From F1-120-MAGs238 sp964484185 (lineage in GTDB: Bacteria > Planctomycetota > Phycisphaerae > Phycisphaerales > UBA1924): a DNA stretch of 64,000 bases. The position numbers and the translations under genes were made by a program. The DNA is taken from assembly GCA_964484185.1 (NCBI GenBank), contig CAZAEQ010000002.1, positions 1 to 64,000 on the forward strand. The letters are read 5' to 3'. Shown piece after piece: positions 8,739 through 18,440 of this stretch; within the stretch, counting starts at the first letter, position 1; the number at the start of each line of letters is the position of its first letter. The notes under the pieces were generated by a model. That model worked only from the letters and a program-made list of their open reading frames with translations, had not been told where the DNA came from and made no database searches.

Positions 8739-11402
8739 TCAGGCTGCGCGATTGGCCCGCTTGTGATTCAAGTACCTTTCGCACAGGGCCAGGAGTGCAC
8801 CGCGATCAATTGGCTTGGTTGCGTAATCATCGCAACCGGCGGCGAGGCATTTGTCGCGGTCGCTGCTCATCGCATGAGCGGTGAGCGCGATGATTGGAGT
8901 GCGTACGCCCTTAGCGCGAAGTTCACGCGTGGCGCTGTATCCATCGAGAATCGGCATCTGCATATCCATGAAGATGAGATCGAATCGGTCGCCAACTGCG
9001 CGAGCACGATCAAGCGTATCGATTGCCACTCTACCGTTTTCTGCTACCACAACTGAGAGTCCGGCCTTTCGGAGCAGGAAGGAAATGAGCCGCTGATTGT
9101 CAGGTCCATCTTCCGCAAGCAACACTCGCGCGCCGAATCCGGCAAGATCAACCTGCGGTTTAATCTCGCGATCTGCGACCGGACGATTTGCGGGAAAGAG
9201 CATCAGGGCTTCAGGAGCGGGCACACCAACAGGGAGGGCAAATGAGAAAGTGCTGCCTTTGCCCTTCTCTGATTCAATAGTGATCTCTCCGCCCATCAAC
9301 TTCACAAGTCGTTGAGAGATTGTGAGACCAAGGCCGGTACCGCCGAACTTTCGCGAAACAGTGGTGTCAGCCTGTGTGAACGGCTGAAACAGTCGAGCTT
9401 TTTCTTCTGGAGCAAGGCCAATGCCGGTGTCAATAACGTGAAACTGCAGTGAACCAGAGGCCTTATCGAAACCAAGCTTCACCTTGACCGTGCCGCTCTC
9501 AGTGAACTTTATTGCGTTGCCAACGAGATTGACCAGAATCTGACGCAGGCGCAGCGGATCGCCAGTGATTGTCCGAGGAATTGGGAAGGTGACCTCCGTC
9601 TCCACTTTGAGCGATTTGCCGTATGCCCTTGGTCGCAGTGATAGCACCACCTCTTCGATCAACTGTGCCGGAGCCATATCCGTCGCTTCGAGTACCAGAT
9701 GGTCTGCCTCGATCTTTGAAAGGTCGAGAATGTCATTGATAATTGAGAGAAGGTGTTCGCCGTTTCGGCGAATCGTGGAAATGTACTCTGCGCGGTCTTT
9801 TGGCGGCGATGATGGATCGACGAGCAGATCTGCATAACCAAGAATCGCAGTCATTGGAGTGCGAATCTCATGAGACATGTTGGCGAGAAACTCGCTCTTG
9901 GACTTGTTCGCCGTCTCAGCTGCCTTGCGGGCCGCTTCAAGCGCAACTGCTTTGGATACAAGATCGCGGGATTGACGCTGGAGCAACAACGCTGTTTCTT
10001 TGCTTTCGGTGATGTCGTAGAGGACTCCGGAGAGCACACAGAGTCCATCAGCTCTTGTAAACGGTACAGCACGGGCGCAGAGCCAGTGGCTCGTTTCGCC
10101 GCGGACGATCTGAAACTGGTCATTCCACTGAGAGCGGGACTGGCAAGCCTTTTTGGCTGCGGCAATAATGTTGCTGCGGTCCTCTCCCTTTACCTGCGAA
10201 AAAACCAGCTGAAAGTCTTCACGCACGTCCGCTGCGGCAAACCCAAGCAGATTTTCGCACCCTTCCGATACAAAATCAGCGACCAGCGTGTCCTCTTTGT
10301 CGAGATAGACTCTGAAGACCACCCCTGACACGCACGCGGTAACCTCGCGCAACTTCTCTCGCTCATTGTGTACAACTGCTGCGTTGTCGCGGGAATCGCG
10401 AACCATCGAGTTAACGGCTACTGCAAGTTCGCCCAGCTCATCGCTGCCACATTCATCGAGCAGGGAGACCTGGTCGCCGAGCCGGGGCATCTGTCCCGTG
10501 ACACGCTCGATTCGGCGCAGGACGAGTATCTTGAGCAGTACCCAGGTCAGCGCTATTGCAACGACACCAGCACCCACCAGTACGAGCTGCAAAGTCTCAA
10601 CTGCGTGCATGCCGTGACGAAGAATGTCTCTTGGAGTAGTTGCCTTCACATAAAGCGCGGGCCGTTTGTGCAGATCATTGATGGGAGTCCAGGCCGTCAC
10701 CGATGTCGCAGTGGATTCAACCAGCGACATTCCCTGCTCAAGCGCATATGACTGGTCTGCCGCGATAACAGCGGGCTCGTCCCGGCGAAAGAGCGAGACC
10801 TCCAGCTTGGTCAATTTGCAGACCTGCTCAAGCAGAGACTGATTAACTTCACGCACAAACACAATGGCTCCCGACGAAGGCATTTCGCCGGACGATGGCA
10901 CCACCGCTGCTGCGGCCACAATGTAAGTCCGGTTCTGGTGACAGATAATGCCGCTCACCGATTCACCGGACTTTGATACATTCACAGGAAAGACTGCCTC
11001 CGAGATCGCCGTCAACAGGGACGGCGACATAGGGACAAGCGTCTCGTCTTCATACGTTCGCGCGGTCAATGGTACTCCGTTGAGATCGAAGAAGACCATA
11101 CCGCACAGGCTCAGGCCCGTGAACCCAACTGGTGTAATATTTCTTTTTTCAAACTCAGGACCCTTGCCCTGCAGAAATTCAAATGAATCATCCCATACTG
11201 CCCAATCCTGCAGCTTGTTTGCAACAACGGTGACTTCATTGAGAGTCGAGTCCGCGGCACGCATGACATCGCTGCGTATCTGCGCATCTTCAAGTTCGCG
11301 GTGCCCATCCAGAACCAGCTTTGATGCCAGCAATCCGAAGGCAACGAACACGACAATGCTCGAAGCGAGCAATGTAAGGATGACTTTGCGACCGATCTTC
11401 AC
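8739..11402 (-). CDS. Hybrid sensor histidine kinase (CHASE4-HAMP-PAS-HisKA-HATPase-REC)
   Basis: An 887-residue membrane sensor. Membrane helices lie at about 8-30 and 271-294 around a periplasmic CHASE4-like domain (KLQDWAVWDDSFEFL). A HAMP-like segment follows, then a PAS domain (about 350-470), HisKA with His511 in NMSHEIRTPM, HATPase_c with LVNLVGNAIKFTES and GGTGLGL, and a C-terminal receiver with Asp813 in FMDMQMPILDGYS. It probably autophosphorylates and passes phosphate to its own receiver, then to an unknown Hpt or regulator. No partner is encoded nearby. The signal sensed is unknown. Confidence 0.93.
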   Translation of the reverse strand: MKIGRKVILTLLASSIVVFVAFGLLASKLVLDGHRELEDAQIRSDVMRAADSTLNEVTVVANKLQDWAVWDDSFEFLQGKGPEFEKRNITPVGFTGLSLCGMVFFDLNGVPLTARTYEDETLVPMSPSLLTAISEAVFPVNVSKSGESVSGIICHQNRTYIVAAAAVVPSSGEMPSSGAIVFVREVNQSLLEQVCKLTKLEVSLFRRDEPAVIAADQSYALEQGMSLVESTATSVTAWTPINDLHKRPALYVKATTPRDILRHGMHAVETLQLVLVGAGVVAIALTWVLLKILVLRRIERVTGQMPRLGDQVSLLDECGSDELGELAVAVNSMVRDSRDNAAVVHNEREKLREVTACVSGVVFRVYLDKEDTLVADFVSEGCENLLGFAAADVREDFQLVFSQVKGEDRSNIIAAAKKACQSRSQWNDQFQIVRGETSHWLCARAVPFTRADGLCVLSGVLYDITESKETALLLQRQSRDLVSKAVALEAARKAAETANKSKSEFLANMSHEIRTPMTAILGYADLLVDPSSPPKDRAEYISTIRRNGEHLLSIINDILDLSKIEADHLVLEATDMAPAQLIEEVVLSLRPRAYGKSLKVETEVTFPIPRTITGDPLRLRQILVNLVGNAIKFTESGTVKVKLGFDKASGSLQFHVIDTGIGLAPEEKARLFQPFTQADTTVSRKFGGTGLGLTISQRLVKLMGGEITIESEKGKGSTFSFALPVGVPAPEALMLFPANRPVADREIKPQVDLAGFGARVLLAEDGPDNQRLISFLLRKAGLSVVVAENGRVAIDTLDRARAVGDRFDLIFMDMQMPILDGYSATRELRAKGVRTPIIALTAHAMSSDRDKCLAAGCDDYATKPIDRGALLALCERYLNHKRANRAA

Positions 11403-11590
11403 CTGGGGAATTCCTCCGTGCCATGGTCAAATCGACGTGAAGCAGGGATCACTTTCGCCGTCAACGTCTATTGGTGGGTTATGAGTCCTGCCCGGATTTT
11501 TCCAGGCGCATGCCCCCAGACTCTGGTGGAGAGGACATGCAAACACGTCAGGTATTTCTAAGCTATATGCGGATCCGATGCCGTTCTTTC

Positions 11591-12316
11591 TCAGGATCTT
11601 CTCAGTACGCACGAGTGTGCGGGGCGATCGTCTCTTTGAAACTTGCGTTCAAAGTTCGTCCCAAGCACCTCACCCGTTACAACCCATTTTGGTGATACAA
11701 ACGGGCCGCGGATGAACGGAGGTCCATTGCTAACTTGCGATATCCACTCTGGCACGCCCTTGCCCGCCGCGGCAGTCCAGCGGCCAAAGTGTTCACAGTC
11801 CCACTCCCAGAGCTCATCGTGATCAGTCACAACGCGCAACTCACCGCCGGGAACCAGCACCCGGAATACCTGGGCCAGAAACGCATCCTGAATAACGCGA
11901 TTCTTATGATGCTTGTACTTGGGCCACGGATCTGAAAAGTAAAGATGTACAACCCGCACGATGTTGTCGGGCACTCGCCACTTCAGAAAATCAACCGCAT
12001 TTCCGTGCAGCACTCTCACGTTGCCGGCCTGACGCCTGCGAAGTCGATCGGCGCAGTACGCATAGATTTCACCTTCCCATTCAATCGCCAGAAAATTGGT
12101 CTCGGGCTCTGCCGCGCACTGGTTCACAATAAACGCGCCTTTGCCAGGACCGATCTCGATTTCAAAAGGTCGGGTCGGATCTGCAAACCACGTGCGCGGA
12201 TCGAGCCTGCCTGCCAGAGGATCAGTCAAGACCGCATCGGGCAGCAGAGGACACTCGAGTCTTGTGACGCCGATGGTGCCTACATCAAATCTGCGAGTGG
12301 GAGCAATATCCGTCAT
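11591..12316 (-). CDS. trmB: tRNA (guanine-N7-)-methyltransferase
   Basis: SAM-dependent enzyme that makes m7G46 in tRNA. The SAM-binding motif is FEIEIGPGKGAFI, followed by FLAIEWEGEIYAYCADR. The catalytic region carries the family signature HLYFSDPWPKYKHHKNRV, and VLVPGGELRVVTDH is the next motif. The length of 241 residues is normal. The N-terminal 45 residues are a less conserved extension. The gene stands alone, 188 bases from the start of the hybrid kinase gene downstream and 32 bases after the small coiled-coil gene upstream on the same strand. Confidence 0.95.
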   Translation of the reverse strand: MTDIAPTRRFDVGTIGVTRLECPLLPDAVLTDPLAGRLDPRTWFADPTRPFEIEIGPGKGAFIVNQCAAEPETNFLAIEWEGEIYAYCADRLRRRQAGNVRVLHGNAVDFLKWRVPDNIVRVVHLYFSDPWPKYKHHKNRVIQDAFLAQVFRVLVPGGELRVVTDHDELWEWDCEHFGRWTAAAGKGVPEWISQVSNGPPFIRGPFVSPKWVVTGEVLGTNFERKFQRDDRPAHSCVLRRS

Positions 12317-12348
12317 GCATGTGATTCTAGGTTGCCGCGTGTCGCGCT

Positions 12349-12627
12349 TCAGTGGCGCGCATTGCGAATAGACTCGGCATCTTCAGGTCGCATAACCACT
12401 TTGAGCTCCTGAATCTGACGATCAAGCGTGTCGACCATGTTTCGTGTCGACACAATTGCGTTATCCAGACTCGATGCGCCCGTCACCTCTTTGTACGTGT
12501 CACGCCGATTGGTCTCTTCAAGCAATCGTTCTGCGCGAGATCGGGCTTCCTGCAGTTCTTTCAGCAACCCGTCAGCCTTGTCGCGCTGGCGGGAAAGATC
12601 GGTCAGGATGCGGTCTTTTTCACTCAT
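12349..12627 (-). CDS. Small coiled-coil protein of unknown function
   Basis: I do not recognise a family. The start at ATG 12627 (92 residues) lies 14 bases after the stop of the CapD-like gene, and the longer frame from 12711 would overlap that gene. The sequence is strongly charged and helical (LSRQRDKADGLLKELQEA and VDTLDRQIQELKVV), so two coiled-coil helices are likely. It is probably cotranscribed with the dehydratase gene and possibly trmB. The Shine-Dalgarno is weak. Confidence 0.65.
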   Translation of the reverse strand: MSEKDRILTDLSRQRDKADGLLKELQEARSRAERLLEETNRRDTYKEVTGASSLDNAIVSTRNMVDTLDRQIQELKVVMRPEDAESIRNARH

Positions 12628-12640
12628 GAACGTTACAACT

Positions 12641-14308
12641 TTAGGCGGCGAATCGTCCAGAACTGAGCGACGCGGCAATCTGTTCAGCCTTTGCAAGTGC
12701 CGCCGCATCACGCATTTCCGGCACCAGACTCTTCAGCAGATTCACGACAGTTTCGCGATCCTGCGTATTTCTGGCTTCGAGCAACTCAAGCGCGAGCAGC
12801 GCCGGAGATGGCCCGGAATACGCACCACCGGCCCAGGTGTTAATCCCGGGGCACTTTGTTCCATTGAGATGTTCCGCAGCGTACGCAAGCTCTTCGTGCA
12901 GCTTCTCACCGGGTCTAATGCCGCTGATTTGGATTTCAATCGAACGCGCGTCACTCGATTCTGCCACACCTTCGCCCGCGATCCGCGGCACCACGCCGCA
13001 CGCGAGCACGAAACGTCGAGCCAATTCCAGAATGCTGATCGGTTCACCCATATCAAGCACATAGAGCGGCGCGACATTGGCCTGCCCCGCGCTGACAACT
13101 GGATTCTCAATTGCCGCGGCCTGAATGACAAGCGCCGCCGCTTCATGAATTGTCATGAAGTATCGCGTCATGCGGCGGTCAGTAACTGTAATCGGTCCGC
13201 CCTCTGCGATCTGGCTCGACCAGATCGGAAGCACGCTGCACGCGCTGCCAAGCACATTTCCAAATCGCACAATGCTGAATTCGGTTTTTGATGGAGCGAC
13301 TCCCTCGCCGCCTCGTTGCAATCCCTGCAAGTACATCTCTGCAAGTCGCTTAGTCGCGCCCATCACGCTCGTCGGGTTCACAGCTTTGTCGCTGGAGATG
13401 AGCACAAACCGCTCGGTGCCGCAGTTCAGTGCTGCATCTGCAATCGACCTGGTTCCAAAGAAATTGTTTGCTACTGCATGCGCAGGATGATCTTCCATCA
13501 GCGGAACATGCTTGTGCGCAGCCGCATGAAAAACGGTGTGTGGCTTGAGTTCCGCCAACTTTTCCTGCGTCAATTCGTGATCTGTAACGTCATGCAGCAG
13601 GGCCTTGCGCGACAGCTCGGGGAATCGACGAGCGATCTGCCGATCGATTTCGAAAAGTGCATTCTCCGATCGCTCCATCAGCACCAGTTGTGCGGGTCGA
13701 AAGGTCGCAACGATTCGTGCAATTTCAGATCCGATCGAGCCGCCGGCGCCGGTGATCAGCACCCGCTTATTCGTCAGAATTCGACTCACGGTGCGTCGAT
13801 CGATTCCGTATGGCGTACGCCCAATCAACTCTGCAACATCAATCGCTTTGCCAGCGAGGGCGATTGATCCCTGCGCGACAACATTGCCCTTTGACTGCGG
13901 CAAAAGAAGTTCTTCCAGCGGCGGCACAATTCGTGCTTCGATGTCCAGTTCTGCAAGCTGTGCCTTTACTCGCCCAAGTGCGGGACCATCTGCCGCCGGA
14001 ATACAGACAATCGCTCCTGCAAGTCCGAGCAGCCGATGCAAGCTCGCAAGGTGAGACATTCCACCTATATAGGGGGGCCTCAGATCCTCTTGATTATCGA
14101 CTGACACCCAGCCGCTTGGCCTGGGACCTCCTTCGATCAGTCGCAATTGCGCCGCGATAAGGGGCAAGGTTTGGCGCGTTCCGACGAGCACCACCGGGCC
14201 GGCTCGTTTGAACCAGGCCGTGGCGGTTCGATCAAGCGGGCACCGCTCTGGGAGTGCCAGGTCAAATTGATCAGTGCATGTCGCTCGCTGCATTCGGTTC
14301 CTTGTCAT
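12641..14308 (-). CDS. CapD/WbpM-like NDP-sugar epimerase/dehydratase, soluble form
   Basis: The C-terminal 370 residues form an extended SDR domain: LITGAGGSIGSEIARI binds NAD(P), ISSDKAVNPTSVMGATKR carries the Met-for-Tyr catalytic signature of 4,6-dehydratases, and HEELAYAAEHL follows later. Such enzymes act on UDP-GlcNAc and start the synthesis of modified sugars for polysaccharides. The N-terminal 150 residues form a Rossmann-like nucleotide-binding part, but the four membrane helices usual in FlaA1/WbpM homologues are absent. The start could also be ATG 14293, which has AAGGA close by. It fits with manC and the glycosyltransferases nearby. Confidence 0.88.
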   Translation of the reverse strand: MTRNRMQRATCTDQFDLALPERCPLDRTATAWFKRAGPVVLVGTRQTLPLIAAQLRLIEGGPRPSGWVSVDNQEDLRPPYIGGMSHLASLHRLLGLAGAIVCIPAADGPALGRVKAQLAELDIEARIVPPLEELLLPQSKGNVVAQGSIALAGKAIDVAELIGRTPYGIDRRTVSRILTNKRVLITGAGGSIGSEIARIVATFRPAQLVLMERSENALFEIDRQIARRFPELSRKALLHDVTDHELTQEKLAELKPHTVFHAAAHKHVPLMEDHPAHAVANNFFGTRSIADAALNCGTERFVLISSDKAVNPTSVMGATKRLAEMYLQGLQRGGEGVAPSKTEFSIVRFGNVLGSACSVLPIWSSQIAEGGPITVTDRRMTRYFMTIHEAAALVIQAAAIENPVVSAGQANVAPLYVLDMGEPISILELARRFVLACGVVPRIAGEGVAESSDARSIEIQISGIRPGEKLHEELAYAAEHLNGTKCPGINTWAGGAYSGPSPALLALELLEARNTQDRETVVNLLKSLVPEMRDAAALAKAEQIAASLSSGRFAA

Positions 14309-14466
14309 CTTTGTCTAGTGCCCATCAATATCGGCGAGGCGTTGGGCTGCTGATGAGGCGGAAACGTCGAACCCCGTATCATCCGCCCAGTCACCAAACT
14401 CAAGCGCACGTTCTGCGCAAAAACACACGTTCCGCGGCCCTATGCTGATAGTCAGGGAGCACGTGC

Positions 14467-15114
14467 ATGATCGCAAATGTCAAGGGAAATCTTGTAGCAG
14501 TTGGCAAGGCTTCGGCCCATGTTGAGCTACCAATCGGTCTGACGCTTGAAGTGCTTTTGCCCGCGTTTCTTGTCGAGCATTTTCGCGCATTCATCGGTTC
14601 AGACATTTCACTGGTGACGTTCTGCTACTTTGAAGGACAAGGCCAGGGATCGAGTTTCTTGCCGCGGATTCTGGGATTTCGCAGCATCAAAGAACGCGAG
14701 TTCTTTGAGCTTTTTACGACCGTCAGCGGCATCGGATATCGCAAAGCGATGCGTGCCATGGCTCAGGAACCTTCAGTGATTGCGAACGCGATTGCAATGC
14801 GAGACTCCAAGGCGCTCAAAGCTCTGCCAGAAATCGGGCAGAAAATGTCCGAACTCATTATCACTGAATTACACGACAAAGTACTTCCATTTATGGATGG
14901 CAGCGTGCCAACCGTCACGATTCGGGGCGCGGGCTTGAGCATGTCTCCTGCCTTGAAGTTGCCGCCCGCGGCTGAAGATGCCGTTGGAGCACTCTGTGCA
15001 CTGGGGGAAACCAGGGCCGATGCGGAGCGGCGTGTGAGCAAGGCCATGGAGCTCAATCCAGGCGCACAAAGTGCGGATGAACTGATTGCACTTGTCTTCT
15101 CAGTAAAGCGATAA
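14467..15114 (+). CDS. ruvA: Holliday junction branch migration protein RuvA
   Basis: RuvA binds Holliday junctions as a tetramer and loads RuvB. The protein begins MIANVKGNLVAVG, typical of the OB domain. Two helix-hairpin-helix motifs follow (FTTVSGIGYRKAMRAM and LKALPEIGQKMSELIITEL). The C-terminal domain III (TRADAERRVSKAMELNPGAQ) is the RuvB contact. The length of 215 residues is normal. No ruvB or ruvC lies in the window. It is divergent from the CapD-like gene, with 158 bases between the starts. Confidence 0.93.
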   Translation: MIANVKGNLVAVGKASAHVELPIGLTLEVLLPAFLVEHFRAFIGSDISLVTFCYFEGQGQGSSFLPRILGFRSIKEREFFELFTTVSGIGYRKAMRAMAQEPSVIANAIAMRDSKALKALPEIGQKMSELIITELHDKVLPFMDGSVPTVTIRGAGLSMSPALKLPPAAEDAVGALCALGETRADAERRVSKAMELNPGAQSADELIALVFSVKR

Positions 15115-15171
15115 TGAGCCGAACCTCCAAGCACTCTTGATCGAACACTTGCAAGGGCCGATGTAACAACT

Positions 15172-16317
15172 ATGCGACACGCAATGATCATGGCAGGTGG
15201 TGCGGGAACTCGGCTCTGGCCGATGTCGCGCCAGCAGACACCCAAGCAACTGATTAAGTTCATCCAAGCTCGGCCAGGTCAGACTCCGCGCAGTTTGCTC
15301 GAACTTGCGGCGGCGCGACTCGAAGGGCTTGTGGAGTCTCCCAATCAGTTCATTTGCACAAGCGAGTCATATCGCGCGGTCATTCGGCGTGATCTTCCGG
15401 CTATCGAACATCAACAGATCCTTGGGGAGCCAGTCGGCCGCGACACAATCAATGCCGTTGCGTTCGCAGCCGCCGTTTTGCAGAAGATTGACCCAGATGC
15501 GATTTTCGCGGTGTTGACCAGCGATCACATCATTGAACCGGTCGAAGTTTTTCAAGCTCGCATGGACCTTGCGTTCCGCCTTGTGGAGCAGGACCCCAAG
15601 CGACTTGTGACTTTTGCGATCAAGCCGACGTACGCCGCTACGGGCTTTGGATACGTCGAACTTGGGACGCCAATCAGCGGCATCGCAGAATCAACCACCA
15701 AAGATGGCAAGCCGCTCGCGTTCAAGGTCGAACGATTCGTCGAGAAGCCAGATGCTGCTCGTGCGCAGGCCTACGTGCAATCCGGCGTTTTCGGCTGGAA
15801 CAGCGGCATGTTTGTCTGGAAAGCCAGTACGGTCATGGAATGTCTCAAACGCTTCAAGCCTGAGACTTTCAGCGGAGTTCAAGAGATCGCAGCCGCATGG
15901 GGTACACCAGATCAGAAAGCTGTTATTGACCGGGTGTATCCAACTTTGCCCAAAATCAGCGTCGACTATGGAGTCATGGAACCTGTTGCAGCCGCGATCA
16001 AACAGGGCGACAAGTCGTTCTCAATCGCCACTGTTCAGATGGATATCCGCTGGCTCGATGTCGGGTCGTGGCCCAGTTATGCGATGACTGTCGAAGCAGA
16101 TGCAACCGGCAATCGCATTTCGGGCCTGGGTACCGGGATCGCAGTTCAAAGCAAGAACAACCTCATCGTTTCGGCAGTTCCAGGTCGCACCGTTGCGCTG
16201 CTGGGCTGTGAAGACATGATTGTTGTTGAAACCGAGGATGCGACGCTGGTCATGCCTAAGGCCAAGGCCGAAGAACTGAAAGCTCTGCACGGTATTGTGA
16301 GCGATTACTTGAAATAG
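15172..16317 (+). CDS. manC: Mannose-1-phosphate guanylyltransferase
   Basis: It makes GDP-mannose from mannose-1-phosphate and GTP, the precursor of mannosyl and fucosyl units. The signature IMAGGAGTRLWPMSRQQTPK starts at residue 6. Later motifs are AVLTSDHIIEP, FVEKPDAARA, NSGMFVWKAS and ISVDYGVME. The length of 381 residues matches the single-domain form without a C-terminal isomerase domain. It lies 57 bases after ruvA on the same strand. A GT10-type (fucosyltransferase-like) gene 3 kb downstream could use products of this pathway. Confidence 0.94.
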   Translation: MRHAMIMAGGAGTRLWPMSRQQTPKQLIKFIQARPGQTPRSLLELAAARLEGLVESPNQFICTSESYRAVIRRDLPAIEHQQILGEPVGRDTINAVAFAAAVLQKIDPDAIFAVLTSDHIIEPVEVFQARMDLAFRLVEQDPKRLVTFAIKPTYAATGFGYVELGTPISGIAESTTKDGKPLAFKVERFVEKPDAARAQAYVQSGVFGWNSGMFVWKASTVMECLKRFKPETFSGVQEIAAAWGTPDQKAVIDRVYPTLPKISVDYGVMEPVAAAIKQGDKSFSIATVQMDIRWLDVGSWPSYAMTVEADATGNRISGLGTGIAVQSKNNLIVSAVPGRTVALLGCEDMIVVETEDATLVMPKAKAEELKALHGIVSDYLK

Positions 16318-16325
16318 GTCCGGGC

Positions 16326-17804
16326 TTATTTCTTCTGGCTTGTCGACTGAATCCAATTGGTCATGCTGTGAAGTGCAACTGGCGCAAAGGTCTCCTCAAT
16401 CATGGCATACTCGCCAACTCCGCCCGTTTTGCAGGTCTGAAACAGGTGATTCAGCTGGGGGAACACGCGGACAGTGAAATCCTGGTTGCCGCCAGTCAGA
16501 AGGGCCTTGGTAATTTCGGGAATGTTCTGTGATGCGACCACCTGCGCGTCCATGCCGCCGTTCAGGATCAGCACAGGGCATTTCACTTTGCGAAGTGATT
16601 CTCTCGGATCAAGCGTCAGGAATGTTTTCATCCACGGCTGTTCAAGCCCGGCTTTTGCTCCCTTGACGGTCGTCGCCAATTGCTCCGCATCGGGCGTCTG
16701 ACCGCCAAGTCCGTATTGCAGTACAACGAGTTCTGAAAGCGCAGCTTCGAGTTCCGCTGACTTCCCCGCTACCGCTGCTGATAGCGCTTCGCTCTGCGCT
16801 TTTTGGATTGGAGCAATCGACGCTTCCGCTGCGCCGCCAGCCCGCATCATGGCCGCCATCTGCTCCACCAGTATCTCGTGGCCATTGACACCGGTGCCAG
16901 CGAGCATCACGATGAACGACACATCGCTTGACTCCGCGGCAACTATTGGAGCGATCAAGCCGCCCTCAGAGTGGCCTACCAGACCGATTCGAGTGGCGTC
17001 GACTTCCTTCTGCAACTTCAGGAATTCAACTCCGGCTTTGGCATCTGTTGCGAAGTCAAGGGTGGTCTCCTTCCCAGCTTTGCCGCTGGTCGACTTGCCG
17101 ACGCCGCGATCATCGACCCGCAACACAGCAATCCCAGCCCGCGTGAGGTGGTCTGCAATCACCAGAAACGGCCGATGCCCCATCAGTTCCTCATCGCGAT
17201 TCTGTGCTCCCGACCCTGTAATCAGCAACACAGTGGTGAAAGGTCCATGGCCAAACTTGGCAGCCTCGGGAATCGTGAACGTCCCGCCGAGAACTGTGCC
17301 ATCTGCGGCGTTTGTATATTGAACTTCGCGCTCGCTATATGGATACGGCTTTGTCGGATCTTGCGGCTTGGCCTTTTCCGCTGATTCTCCCGCCGCCAGT
17401 TTCGTCATATGTAGTGGCAGTTTCGCTCCGCCCTGATGAAGAAAGCCTTCTGCCTTGGATTCATCGTCTCCAATCGTCGCCTCAAAGTGTGCCCACGAGG
17501 GCTCTGGCATCTGCGGCAGGCCGAGCGTGAACTTCAAACTCTTTCCTTCAACCTTACAATCGCGCAACGGTGCATCTTTCACACCCTGCGTCGGAATACT
17601 CATCGTGCCGATTGCTGTCTCGCCGCTTCCAGAGAGTGCAATACTGAACTCAAGTTTGGAACCAGGGATTTCAACTTCGCCGCGCCAACGTTGAACGCTC
17701 TTCACTTGCTCAACTGCTGCGGGTGGAGCTGTCTGCGCATTAACGCTCGCCGCAGAAACATTCAAAACAAAGGCCGCGACGGCCACGAATACGCACTTTT
17801 TCAT
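16326..17804 (-). CDS. Secreted alpha/beta hydrolase (S33 / serine aminopeptidase type)
   Basis: The N-terminal signal peptide is MKKCVFVAVAAFVL, with cleavage near SVNAQ. Residues 35-130 form a beta-rich domain also found in related planctomycete hydrolases. The catalytic domain carries LLITGSGAQNRDEE, RVDDRGVGKS and the nucleophile elbow GHSEGG. The likely late Asp lies in LILNGGMDAQ and His in QLNHLF. It probably hydrolyses an ester or peptide outside the cytoplasm. It starts 12 bases after the pseudopilin-like gene, so the two are likely cotranscribed. Confidence 0.85.
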   Translation of the reverse strand: MKKCVFVAVAAFVLNVSAASVNAQTAPPAAVEQVKSVQRWRGEVEIPGSKLEFSIALSGSGETAIGTMSIPTQGVKDAPLRDCKVEGKSLKFTLGLPQMPEPSWAHFEATIGDDESKAEGFLHQGGAKLPLHMTKLAAGESAEKAKPQDPTKPYPYSEREVQYTNAADGTVLGGTFTIPEAAKFGHGPFTTVLLITGSGAQNRDEELMGHRPFLVIADHLTRAGIAVLRVDDRGVGKSTSGKAGKETTLDFATDAKAGVEFLKLQKEVDATRIGLVGHSEGGLIAPIVAAESSDVSFIVMLAGTGVNGHEILVEQMAAMMRAGGAAEASIAPIQKAQSEALSAAVAGKSAELEAALSELVVLQYGLGGQTPDAEQLATTVKGAKAGLEQPWMKTFLTLDPRESLRKVKCPVLILNGGMDAQVVASQNIPEITKALLTGGNQDFTVRVFPQLNHLFQTCKTGGVGEYAMIEETFAPVALHSMTNWIQSTSQKK

Positions 17805-17816
17805 ATGTTCCCCATG

Positions 17817-18320
17817 TCAATCTTGCAGCTTGCCCCGCCAGGTCACATCGTCTGCAGTTCCCATAGTTTCATCTTTGCCAGCCGAACGGAAGATGATTTC
17901 TGAAATCTGAGAGCCCTTGGCCGCCTCGCCATAACTGAAGGTCATTCTGGTCCCCCACTCATCGTTGAAAATCTGCTCAGGGGCTTCCAGTTCAGACAAG
18001 TCTTTGGGCAGCTGGCCACCGTGACTCAGGCGATACGCTGACATCATGATGCAGATCTGATTGATATTGCTTTGTATTGCGGTGGCCTGCGCCATTCTCT
18101 TCGTCCGCACCGCAGCGCGAACATACCCGCCACCCGGAGCCGGTGGAGTTCCACCCTCGCTCGTCACCGCGCCGCCAGTCGCTGCCGGCGCTGGCGCTGC
18201 CTTTGGCGCGGGGCTTCCACCACCTACAAACAGGAACATCATGATCGCAACCACGATCAACAGCCCCAGCAGGCTGAAAGCCGCATATCCGCGTCGAGCT
18301 TTTTGTAGCAGATGCGCCAT
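17817..18320 (-). CDS. Pseudopilin-like (GspG-type) protein with atypical prepilin motif
   Basis: A 167-residue protein with a hydrophobic N-terminal helix (AFSLLGLLIVVAIMMFLF) after a short basic leader, as in type IV pilins and type II secretion pseudopilins. The Glu5 found in most prepilins is replaced by Gly. A Pro/Ala/Gly-rich linker follows. The C-terminus resembles GspG (FNDEWGTRMTFSYGE, then SAGKDETMGTADDVTW), including the Asp-rich loop that binds calcium in GspG. No other pilus or secretion gene adjoins it. It precedes the S33 hydrolase gene. Confidence 0.7.
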   Translation of the reverse strand: MAHLLQKARRGYAAFSLLGLLIVVAIMMFLFVGGGSPAPKAAPAPAATGGAVTSEGGTPPAPGGGYVRAAVRTKRMAQATAIQSNINQICIMMSAYRLSHGGQLPKDLSELEAPEQIFNDEWGTRMTFSYGEAAKGSQISEIIFRSAGKDETMGTADDVTWRGKLQD

Positions 18321-18440
18321 AGGAAAACTCCTGCTTATCCGCCTTAATCATAGATAGTCAGACACAGACGCACCAAGTGTCCAATTTAAGCCAAAACAGC
18401 CACTATACTGCTAGAGCATACTTCAACTTGGAGCCACTTA

